DNA of 64,000 nt from Liolophura sinensis (lineage: Eukaryota > Mollusca > Polyplacophora > Chitonida > Chitonidae). The notes beneath the pieces are model-generated. The model was not told where the DNA came from. It saw only the letters and a list, made by a program, of their open reading frames with translations, and made no database searches. Positions within the stretch are counted from its first letter, which is position 1, and each line of letters starts with the position of its first letter. The position numbers were made by a program, and so were the translations under genes. The DNA is taken from contig NC_088302.1 of NCBI RefSeq assembly GCF_032854445.1, positions 7,745,338 to 7,809,337 on the forward strand, given 5' to 3'. Below, piece by piece: positions 24,387-35,300 of this stretch.

Positions 24387-27325
24387 ATGCCCAAGAAATT
24401 CAAGGGAGAGAACTCCAAAGCAGTAGAAGCAAGAGCCCGCAAAGACGCCCAAAAGCAGGCTGAGAAAGATCAGAAGGAAAGAGAGAAAGAAGATGCCCTG
24501 TGGCAAGATGATGACAAACACATTGCAAGGAAACAGCAGAGGAAGGTATATGTGGCTATATATTGCCTTAGCATAGTTTGAAAAACAAAAGCAATATTTT
24601 AACATATAAGCTTAACTGGAGGACAGTTGAAGCACTAGCTCGCTGTAAGTTTCAGTTCCTATACCAAGTCACTAGGTCGTATGTTTGAATCAAGCTGTAG
24701 CTGTTTTGTCTTGGACTTTTAAGTGAGAAGGTTTGTCAAACCCCAGGATCCCCTTGGACTTAAGTCATATAAGTACATATATTTACTTGAATACATAGAA
24801 TTCTCCTTTAAAGGGATACAGAATCGATTCTGATCGGAGATTCTGTGTGAGAGATAGGCAAGTCCCAGGCTATGTCTTGCTCAAGTTGAATTTAGTTGTG
24901 ATTCTTTTATTCAAAGTTGACCACGGCTGCTAGATTTAACCCAGGAAAACCGATCTCCACTGTCAGCCATTCAGCTTCAATTCCATATCCCTTTAAGACA
25001 AACTTGAAAATGAATGTTTAAGTTTAAATCTAAGGTCAGGAATAATATCACAAGTTAAGACTAAGTTTGACTAAAGTCTAAGACAGCTCTGTGATCCTGG
25101 GGCTTAGTGAACGTTGGCGATTTCCTCTGGACGCTCTGGTTTCCTCCACCCATAATCCTGGCTTCCCATCATGGAAATCCTTCAGAACTATATATTATTC
25201 ATGCATTTTATATTTTTTAATGAAATTTTGCCTTGAATAATTTATTTTTGTAATGCAGGCTTCCAATATTTTATTTTTTGAAAGTTTACTGTTTTACTGT
25301 TCATCATGTTGTACATGAACATGTTTATTTATTTGATTGGTGTTTTATGTCGTTCTCAATAATAATTCATTTGTAAATTACGTCACCTTATGGCACTGTA
25401 ACCCAGACAGCATCTTGTCTGAAGATGTAGGAGGAAGCCGTGCAAAGCCTGTACATATACATCCAGATATGGAGACCAAAGTTTCCTGATGTTTGCCTTA
25501 CCAAACCTTACCAAACATGTGACGTTGGTTGAACATTGGCTTCTCACATTTATTTTGTTGACAATGTGTTACCGCGGACAAGAACAAAGTAAGTGAAAGG
25601 TATTATTCTGAATTTTTATTACAGGACGAGAAAGAGAAGAAACGTCTAGAGCAACAGGAGAAGAAGCAGCAGTTAAAACAACTGTATGATGATGAAATGT
25701 CACAGATAAAGAGCAAGACCCTCACCCAGACCAGGCTGACGCGGGCGGAAATTGAGGCCAACAGGCAGGCTGCAGCGGCTGCAGGTCTGCTCCACATACT
25801 GCTTGTTATATAACCTAACACTTTCTGGAAAGAAATGGAAGCTATAGATTCAATGAAGACAGCCCAAATTAAGGATTTAGAATGAAACTTCACTAATGTG
25901 TATATTCTGTAGCTTCCTACAGTGTAGTTTATTACAGGAATGTCACTGAGATGTAAAAGCCCAACATTAAGGTAGCCATTGAAGTTGGAAAGAGTCGTGA
26001 TGTCACAAATAGCGCACATCCTAACACACATGCAGTTCTGTCACTTAGAATGAAATAACTTCAGTTGTTTAGCAGTCTGCAACGTTGATGTCTTCAGACT
26101 GATACTAATAACGGAAGTTAAAAGCAGTCATGTGATTGCCCTCAAAAGCTGCGATATTTGTAGACATTTACAGGGAGATAATCATAATTGTTAGGATAAC
26201 TAATAGACATTCTAATGGTTTGAAATACTTTTGGCTCAATTCTTACTGCTTTTCAGCAGGTACTGCTTCAAAACCCACACCTAGCCATGATGAACTGCCC
26301 CTAGAGGAAAATGTGAACAGACTAGTGACAGAGGGAGATGAGGCGAGGTCAGTGGAAGAGGCCATTTCACTATTAAGGTGAGTTTGTGATCAAAGGTTCA
26401 AAATAACACAGATATGATATTACAAAGTGTGTGACATAACACTTTTATATTTAAAGGGCATTTTGATATTTATATAAACCAATCTTTAAAATGAGCAAAC
26501 TCTCTTTCCTGATTTTCTTATTTTCTTGGGAGGATGGGAGGCCAGACTGACCGTGATGCTTAATGAGTTCTGCGCATACAAATATAAGTTTGGCTAATGC
26601 TTTAGATGAGGAGAGTTGTCTGCAGACTGCTGAGGTACAGTGGTTTCCCTCAGGCACTGGTTATAAACCTGACTGAGATCATAGGGGTGGAATATTCTTG
26701 AGTCATGACAGTAACATTGAAACACTGATCTAGTATAATTAGCCAAATCGTCTGTTATCTGGAAGTTATTTTAAAGCCACTTTTACAGGTGGAATTGAGA
26801 AAGGAAATACATTTTTTGGATTGCATAGTTTTTGTATGCTAAGAACATAGTGTAGAGATGAATCTTTGCACACATTGGGCTTTTATGAGATAAAATACTC
26901 TAAGGCAACAACATAGGTGTAGCCTGGGGTTTCTCAGTGTCTTTGAGACGCCCTATTCTGACAAAATTAACATAAGAGAGATAAAGGAAATAGGACAAAA
27001 TTTGAAATGAGAAGGCCTGATTTCCTAGTCTGGCTAAATCTATGGGCATCAAAGGAAATCAGGATCAAGAAGATATTTAATTTGAGATCTCCTAACGATT
27101 TTCCTGTTTTTATTTCACAGCACAAGAGACCCTGAATTAGAAAAGCATCCAGAGAAGCGAGTGAAGGCAGCCTATCAAAAGTTTGAGGAGGAAAACTTAC
27201 CACGGCTAAAACAGGAAAACCCAAATATGAGGCTTTCCCAGCTGAAACAGCTACTGAAGAAAGATTGGATGAAGTCCCCGGAGAATCCACTCAACCAGAG
27301 ACACATCGCTTACAATGCCAAATGA
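24387..27325 (+). CDS. CCDC124: CCDC124, coiled-coil domain-containing protein 124
   Basis: Coding exons are 24387-24545, 25625-25784, 26257-26377 (or 26260-26377) and 27121-27325, with consistent phases, giving about 219 aa (human about 223). The N-terminus MPKKFKGEN and the DDDKHIARK motif match the family start. The first two exons are charged coiled coil. PLEENVNRLV and the C-terminal block LPRLKQENPNMRLSQLKQLL, ending PLNQRHIAYNAK, are the conserved domain. The family is known from human work as a centrosome/midbody factor and as a binder of idle ribosomes. The first AUG follows a splice acceptor by two bases, so the 5' UTR is in a separate exon. A NAGNAG acceptor before exon 3 can add or drop one Ala. 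Confidence 0.97.
25321..25381 (-). repeat. SINE-1 3'-end fragment
   Basis: TTTATTTATTTGATTGGTG then TTTTATGTCGTTCTCAATAA. Only the tail and conserved 3' block are present, within CCDC124 intron 1. Confidence 0.65.
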
Positions 27326-27929
27326 ACGGCTTAGTCAGAGACACAGCGTTTTAATTCGGTTCTACAAACTGTCTATAAATGGTTCGTGGAAGTAATCGGG
27401 AGAATTCCAAGAACCGGAGTTATGTACTCTTGACACTCGTTTCTTGCTATTTGGTCAGGGAAGCATGTAACTACCATGCACGTAATTACCATGACGACGT
27501 AATGCCTCCACTACTGGTCTCCGTGATAGTTACGTGCAAGTATGAACACCATAACACCTTTGTGAAACTGAAAATGGAGATTCTCATTGTTAAGACTGTT
27601 AGTTAGGCGATGTGATGAGAAATGTGTATGCACAGCTTTAATACATGAATTAAAACTGTACACACGCCATACTGAAAGTCTACTAGTGGCCCCGTACAAG
27701 GTCAGGATTAAAGAATGATTGAGTGGACCAATCCCAAGAGTTTCTGGAAAAATCTTTCGTTTTTGTATCTGGTATGGGGTGGGGATTGTGATATTTTTTA
27801 TGACAAAGTAAATTCATGTTTACATGTCAATTTATTAGACCCTTATCTTGCTCATTATGTTATGGGGCCAATCCCAAAATCGTAAATTTGATGCATAGTT
27901 TGTTTGACATCTACTGGAGACTTTTGTGG

Positions 27930-29060
27930 CAGTAAATAGCTATGAGCATTGCTGGTAAGGTCGACCAGGCAATGTAAAGCTGTAAGCATTACTAAGGTCA
28001 GTCAGGCACAATAAAGCTATCAGCATTACTCTTAGGCTCTTTAAACCTATCAGCATTACTCTTAAGGTCAGTCAGGCACAATAAAGCTATCAGCATTACT
28101 CTTAGGCTCTTTAAACCTATCAGCATTACTCTTAAGGTCAGTCAGGCACAATAAAGCTATCAGCATTACACATAAGGTCTTTAACCCTATCAACATTACT
28201 CTTAAGGTCAATCTAAAGCTGTTGGCATTGCTCCTAAGGGTGCTCCGCAATATAAAGCTGTCAGCATTACTCTTAAGGTCAGTCAGGCAATATAAAGCTG
28301 CCAGCATTGCTCTGAAGGTTGATCAGCCAATATAAAGGTGTCAGCATGGCTCTGAAGGTAGGTCAGGCAATATAAAGATGTCAGCATTGCTCTGAAGGTA
28401 GGTCAGGCAATATAAAGGTGTCAGCATTGCTCTGAAGGTAGGTCAGCCAATATAAAGGTGTCAGCATGGCTCTGAAGGTAGGTCAGGCAATATAAAGGTG
28501 TCAGCATTGCTCTGAAGGTAGGTCAGGCAATATAAAGGTGTCAGCATTGCTCTGAAGGTAGGTCAGGCAATATAAAGCTGTCCGCATTGCTCTGAAGGTC
28601 GACCAAGTACTGTAAATCTCTCAGCATTGCTCTTATGGTCGATCAGGCAATATGAAGCTATCAGCATTTCTCTTAACATCGGCCAGGCAATGCAAACTTA
28701 TCAGTGTTACATCTAAGGTACCTCAGTTAATATAAAACTATCAGCATTGCTCTGAAGGGTGCTCTGGCAATGTAAAGCTGGCAGCAATGCTCTGGTCGAT
28801 CAGGCAATGTAAAGCAGTTCGCATTTCTCTTGAGGTAGGTCAGGTAATGCAAAGCTATCAGCATTGCTATTCAGGTCAGTCAGGGAATGCAAAGTCATCA
28901 GCATTGCTCTTAATGTTTGTCAGGCAATGTAAAGCTTGCAGCATTTCTCTTAAGGTCAGTTAGGCAATGTAAAGCTGCATGTATCAGCATTAATCTTAAG
29001 GTTGGACATTCAATGCAGAGCTGTCAGCATTGTTCTTAAGGTGTCAGTAGTACTGACATT
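27930..29060. repeat. Minisatellite, unit about 39-60 bp, downstream of CCDC124
   Basis: Well over 20 units carrying GGCAATATAAAG(C/G)TGTCAG and CATTGCTCTGAAGGT. The 28340-28580 block is most homogeneous. Near 28020-28160 a longer, about 60-bp higher-order unit (including CTTAGGCTCTTTAAACC) is repeated. Both edges are decayed, as expected where unequal exchange is confined to the centre. Confidence 0.95.
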
Positions 29061-30305
29061 GACTGTGCCAAGGCTAACAGGTGTCTGTTGGAGGTGTAAA
29101 AGTGGAATTTTTCAGCGACCTGGACAAAAGCTGATCCAACACTACCAGATGTGTTGACATTTGCATTTTGCCAGTGACACACATCAGGTAAAGACAACCA
29201 GATGGCTATTGAGGTGTACAATTTGAGCACCTGAACAGACACTTACTAAGCTAAGGCTATCCAGTCTATTGAGGTTTGAGTCTTACAGACATTAAGACAG
29301 TGAACACTACCAGATGTCTGTTGAAATGTGCAAATTGTCAGTGGTTCAGAAATTCAAACATCTAACAAGTAGCAGATGTGTGCATCTTGTCAGTGACATG
29401 GGCAATAACTGAGTTAGATTTATGCAGTTTATTAGTGGCGTATTGATGAATTGCGTGCATGCAAACAATTTGAACAGGTAAGAAAGGAACATAATGTTTA
29501 CAGTCCTGTGTAAATAGATAAGAGTAGAGGACACACGAATTGGTGGAAAGAAAAAAAATTTTTCCAATCGACAGACGTCCACCGCTATAATTGTATCGAT
29601 GATATCGCGGACGATGTGCAAGCGCGGTTTAACCGGCGGAGATTTGAATTGCGTTTACTTGTACACATCTCCGGAAAACAATCAAGCAAAAAATCAATGT
29701 TCTTTATGATAACTGATGATTCTTTGCATTGCCTGTTGGATATTCCACTGGGTGGTTATTTACCACAAACACGCGAGAAAATTATGCGTTCATTGAACTC
29801 TAAGTTTGCACAAACTTCAGTGTTGTTCTCCCCGTTTGCAATTCTATAGGCGTATATAGGTGCAAGTGCATTGAATTCATACATAGGTCAGTTGTCATGT
29901 TTATTTGAAGGTAAAACCACATAGGCCTTAGGTTATGAGCGCAAGTGATAGTAACAGTCAGGCATTATGTCACCAAAACTAAGTAAACTGTTTATTTATT
30001 CAGTGCTTTTCAACCTAGACCTAAAATCATCATGTCCAAGCATTTAATTTATATCTTGACAACACCAATTTAGTTCCTTTTGCTTTAGTTCCGGCAGTGG
30101 CATAGCCGAAGAAAATAAATAAACGATAATATTATGATATACAAATACATGCAAATCAGAAGACTGTTTTTACATGGACTCCTATTGCCTGTTCTCTAAC
30201 GCCTTGCCAGTGAACATCATGAAAAAGTAAGCAACGGGATATTCTGTCACCCGGGTACAGTTAACGGGGACAGCAGTTGGTTATGTGCGAGGGAAATGAA
30301 TTTGG
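29061..30305. other. Non-coding stretch
   Basis: Degenerate copies of an ACAGACATT/CAGATGTCTGTTG-like motif between 29060 and 29410, then unique AT-rich sequence. No exon-like segment with motif content was found. Confidence 0.5.
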
Positions 30306-30490
30306 ATGGTTTGATTTATTTATTTACTTATTTATTTATTTATTTATTTGATTGGTGTTTTATGCCGTACTCAAGAATATTTCACTTATACGACGGCGGC
30401 CAACATTATGGTGGGTGGAAACCGGGCAGAGCCCGGGGGAAACCCACGACCATCCGCGGGTTGCTGCAAGACCTTCCCACGTACGACCGG
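30306..30490 (-). mobile_element. SINE-1, left half, split by the 17.4-kb insertion
   Basis: The long (TTTA)n tail, GTGTTTTATGCCGTACTCAA, AACCGGGCAGAGCCCGGGGG and the GACCTTCCCACGTACGACCGG part stop at 30490, where the TIR begins. The remainder (GACCGGAGAGGTAGCCAGC and the rest) resumes at 47931. Confidence 0.93.
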
Positions 30491-30952
30491 AGTAGTATAG
30501 AATGTGACTTAGGTGTCGCTTTGGGGAGCCGTTTTTTGTGGTTTTGGGGAGTCGTTTTTTGTGGTGATGTGGTGGTGACGTCACACCTGCCAGCCCGAAG
30601 GGCTGGTAGGTGTGACGTCACCCCTCAGTTGTGGGTTTTTCCCTCACCGCGGGGCGTATGTGTATAGACGAGTGTGATATGTTGTATAGTATAACAGTAT
30701 AGGGAAAAAAAGAGCGAAAAAAAAGAGGCAAAACGTCGGCTTGTAAAGTCGAGTGGGACAGCTCGAAAAGAGCTCCCGGGCGCCAAAACGAGCCAATGGG
30801 TGAGCTGGATTTGCCCCAAAACTGCCCAATGGGGGGCCCGCAAAACGGACCAATCAGCGTGCGAGAAGAGGTTACGTAAGAAAAAAACGAACCAATCAGC
30901 GCGTGGTGAATTTCCGCGTGGATAGGTAGTATAACCGTATAACAGTATAGGG
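30491..30952 (+). repeat. Left terminal inverted repeat
   Basis: Matches the reverse complement of 47468-47930 with roughly ten differences. From the tip inward: GTGACTTAGGTGTCGCTTTG, a CRE-bearing hairpin (30573-30622), a TATA-like TATAGTATAACAGTATA, a purine-rich run, AAAACGTCGGCTTGTAAAGT, then four CCAAT boxes (about 30793, 30826, 30850, 30892) and TTACGTAA (about 30872). Short ORFs across it are artefacts of GC-rich sequence. Confidence 0.93.
30573..30622. promoter_or_regulatory. Hairpin with two CRE (TGACGTCA) sites near the left tip
   Basis: Two arms of about 23 bases, GGTGACGTCACACCT...CCAGCCC and GGGCTGG...AGGTGTGACGTCACC, with one mismatch and a three-base loop. Each arm holds a full TGACGTCA palindrome, the site class bound by CREB/ATF factors. 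The same hairpin is at about 47801-47850. Confidence 0.8.
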
Positions 30953-32368
30953 CATGTAGGTGACATGTATAAGGGTGTACTCCCCAGCTCGCTGGCGCAG
31001 TGGCTGACGCAGTGGCTGGTTGACTGACTGGCAACAATGTATACAATGTACTCAAGGCGCAGCCGATCAAAAACCACGTGTCCAAACAAAAACCACGTGT
31101 CAAAACAAAGCACAGCTGACAACAGTGTTGGCCGGACTGCAGGCTGACTGGTGGGTAGGATCGCTCAGCGTGTCTTTGCAACACTGTTCGCCCAGGAAGG
31201 CTCACTGCTGCAGGCAGAGGGTCGGTGTTATGAACCGTAGACCCGGTCGGTGGGATTTTTTTTTGGGTGATCTGCCTGTCTGTCTACCTGCTGGTTGTGG
31301 TAGGGATGGATGGATCGACACCACACCCAAACATGCACGTACACTGGAGACTCTACTATACTATACTCTACTCTACTCTATACTATATATAGGCGGTGTA
31401 GTGGAATAGAGCACAGTAGAGTATAGGGGGAAAAAAAAAGAGAAAAAACTTGGATCAGAAAATCTCGAAGCTTATAAGAAACTTGGAGGAGATCAATGTG
31501 ATGGTATTTCACACATATTTTCAGCATCTATATTTTCACCAACATCCACATATTTAAGCAAGATATGTAACAGCCATTTCTTAAACGGTTAAATTCAATT
31601 ATTCTTTATCCACTAATCTTAACACACATATACACAAGACAACCAAATGACCATGAAGGAGAAAACAACTACCAGGTTATATTAAAAAAATTCTTTTTTC
31701 AATGTTTTATTCTTTTCTATCAAAAATCTGAAATACAAAAGGATATACCGAAACATAAACTTGCAGTACTTGCTATGGGGAACCTAACAAAGCCCATACG
31801 TGTAAATGATAAAAATGATATTGAAAATAAATGATAAATGGGTGTGCTGAACAGCTAATTTGACTTTGAAAAGACCGGTCAAAGCAGGTGTCAAAATGTC
31901 TGGCTCTATTAGTAGAGATTGCCAAATGACCATCGAAGAGACCTAGCCTCTGTATAAAGTTAAGTTCCTACAATAGCAGAAGGTATACATTCGAAAAATT
32001 AATCTGTTATTTTTAACAGAAAATCTGTGATCTGAATGATGCTGGAATGTATTGTGTTATTACAATATAATATTCTGCCATATTCAACATAATATACTGT
32101 TAGTCTAATGCTAATTTTATGTGGGATTAATAGAATACGTGTTTTATATTCATCTGATATTCATCAGTTTTCATCTGATATTTTACATCACATGTGACCC
32201 GTTACAACTCCGGGAACAAGAAGATTCGAAGAAGGAAGAAGTCATTTAACAAGTCCACTCTGATACGGGCATCTCGTCCAAGGTCACGCCCCTTTCTAGC
32301 CCAGGGTCATATTGGTTATCAGAAATGAGAGAAAAAAAACAGAAAAAAACCAGGTCATCCATGGCTTT
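30953..32368. other. Interior left flank of the element, no gene recognised
   Basis: The first 480 bp are GC-richer and element-like. Near 31345-31440 there is a TATAC/TACTC-rich run and TATAGGGGGAAAAAAAAAG, which resembles the inner TIR. From about 31440 the sequence becomes AT-rich, like host intergenic DNA, up to the RNA-binding gene. The change of composition may mark the cargo boundary. Confidence 0.5.
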
Positions 32369-35300
32369 TCACAGGATCTGTTGGAAGCGTTCCACAGGTG
32401 GGTCGGGGTGGTTGGCATAGCTCGGCTGGGTGTAAGGACATGGTGGGCTAATGAACTCTAGGGCTGCAGCACAAAACAATAAACTCTGACAATTCTAGTT
32501 ATGCAAATAGTTACTTTCCTGGCTAATATTCATTCAAAATATACTTGGGTAACCGCATGCGTGTATGTATGTGAGTATTTAACCATTCATTCTTCAAACG
32601 AGTTGCTAACACACACAATACCTGATGCATGTCACAAGTGCTTACATAACGGCAAACAGCTCAGCTATGAATAGTAATTTCCAGCAATTAAGTTTTTTGC
32701 AGCATGTCTTATTACATATGATCCAGTAAAGAAGTTTTTTTTATACTTTTCATATACTGTTACAAACATGTAACATGAGATAGCTCTTACTTTCTTAAAT
32801 CAAGAAGCAAAGCTGGTTCAGGAAAGAAACAAGACATCAAAGCATACAATGGCCACTTATTCAATGAGGTATCATAAGTGAAAAAGGGTAGAGCTTGGGC
32901 GGTGAAGCATTTGTTTGTCTTTCCTTTCTTATCTGGACACTAACTTTACCTTCAAGAGGCACACCTAACTGCATCAAAGTGTACTCTGCTGCAAAAACCT
33001 TTGCCCCCTCAACAGTAGGACACAGTTTATTTGGGGTAAATGGATTACGATTTGGAAACTGAGTACCGAGAGCTGGTATGGTGATCTGAAAGACAAATGT
33101 ACTTTACCATAGATTAACAATGTAAATGCCTAACATCAACTTCTACATATACTTATACATGTATAAACCCCAACCACGACATTCTTTTTTCGATTTACTT
33201 CAGATCAATTATTTTTATAAGATAATTTACTTCTTATTCTTTCTGGTACACATGGACATGATTAATTGTATAAATAAATAATAAAAAAAGTTACATTCCA
33301 GCAAAAAGAACTTGATTCTTATCTCTTCAAACAAGTTTCTTATCAACATTTTGTTGAAACCTATGGTAGTACCTTGTACAAAAAGAGCTCTAAGAGCTGT
33401 TGGGCACCACTTCCACCCCTTCCCATGAGAGAATGAAGCTGGTATACAGGACTTCCCCATCCATTCTTCTGACAAAGGTCATCGAGCACCTATAGTGAAC
33501 ATCGTTACATGCATGACATTCTTGATTTACTGAAGCCTCACTAGGGCAATCGGGCTATAAATTAAAGGTAATTAGTAAAACAAAAAATTCTTCCACAAAA
33601 CAAAATCATGGTCAAAGGTTCAACACAGAGCCTTGCATTATGACAACTTTCAATGATAACAAAACAGCCAATTTTTTAGCTATTAACACACCTGATTAAC
33701 GAAATTTAATTCAAAACTCATTACATGTATAGGAAATATTAGATAAGAATTAGTTTCTAAGTATGTTCCCTGTTACTTCAAAGTTTAAACAAACACCCAT
33801 CTTCAACGAAACTGAACTAACTCACCTTCTGGTTAATTGCACAATCGGTTCATGTCTTTTAGTACGGCGTAGGCAGATTATAGATTTTAAGACTGCGTAA
33901 TCCTTTAAGCATGCTTCAGAATAAGTTGCAATGCGCAACTTTTTAATGGGATATGGGACCGGAAACCTTCTGCATTGACAACGATACACACCTCCGCTGG
34001 ATGTTTCCTAAAGCCACACCCCCTCAGCATCATCCCTCGGCCTCGCACAGGGCTTCTGATGCCCATGGGACCTCGCCCTGCCAACGCCCTGCTAACAGTA
34101 CAAAAAAGCACAAATATTCCAGCTATTTCATGGTAAAAATTATGTGACTGAGCCTTCTTAAAGTTTCTTCTTCCTGCTTTTCCTCCTGAGATGTTCACAT
34201 AAAATCAAATATATTGAGCTATTCAGGTTTGGTTGATGAAACTTAATGCTTCTTTGTATACTTACATGTAAGAAGCTCATAAAACGTTTTTTTTGAGGAC
34301 ATTGCATGGATAACACATAAATGCAACTTCTTTCACGTCAAATGACTCTATCAACCACAATGGTAAAACCACTAATATGGTAGTGTACCTTTCCTACATG
34401 TATGCTGTTGAATGGAAAGCTACAGAGTGACAATTAAAGAATATAGGTCACAGGTGGTACGAAGTTCACATTAATTCTTGGCAAAAAGCAAGCCCCTACC
34501 ATTCAATAAAATCGCCTGTTTTTCAATAAAGCTATGCCTTGCACAGTCTTGCAAATATTTCTGCTCCGTGTGAAGCACCTTCCAACTGAAATCCGTCATT
34601 ACCTCATTTTGGATTTCAGTTGCCAAAGTAGACTTACCCATGTCATTTTTCTAGTTCTCACTCTGTACTCTGTATCCATTAGCATATCAGCAGGAGAGCT
34701 ACAATACTGTACTTTGTAAAAACCACTTGCATATGCTTATTTACAGTTACAGTTATTACAGACAAATCATAAGGTAAAATTTAATCTTAGGTTATCTAAG
34801 ATTTCATCATAGATGATCACAACTGAAATGATTTAAAACCAAAGACAAATATCCTGTTCCTGGTCTGAAGCACACAAATGACAGAGCATCTGACACTTCT
34901 GAGAACCCTGATATTAAACAGACAAACTGGACACACACGGTGGAATATGACAACCTATGCTCTTAATTCCGCAAATATTGTTCTAAGCTAACTGATTTTT
35001 ATAAAAATTCCAAGAATACAAGTCTATTCTGACTGCCAGATCATCTGCTGTGCTGGATTCTCATCTGTATTCTTATATCGGGTGAACAGAGTTGTGGATT
35101 TCAGGCCAAAATAGTTCTTACCTTGCGGGTGGTGGAGACATCGGGTTGTAATACAATGGAGGCGAGTAACTAGGATCATAGCCATAGCCCTGAAAAATTT
35201 GTCACAGTATCAAGTACACTTGTCATACAACCAAAGCATGCATAACCCCCCTACCTTAACATACGAGGAACTCTTACCCTAACATAACAGAGCCCATGAC

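Noticed and set aside
30618-31205. Overlapping ORFs of 165-195 codons in the left TIR region, and their counterparts at 47280-47803
   Set aside because: Several frames are open at once across GC-rich TIR and promoter sequence. No protein motif is seen, and the duplicated TIRs duplicate the ORFs.
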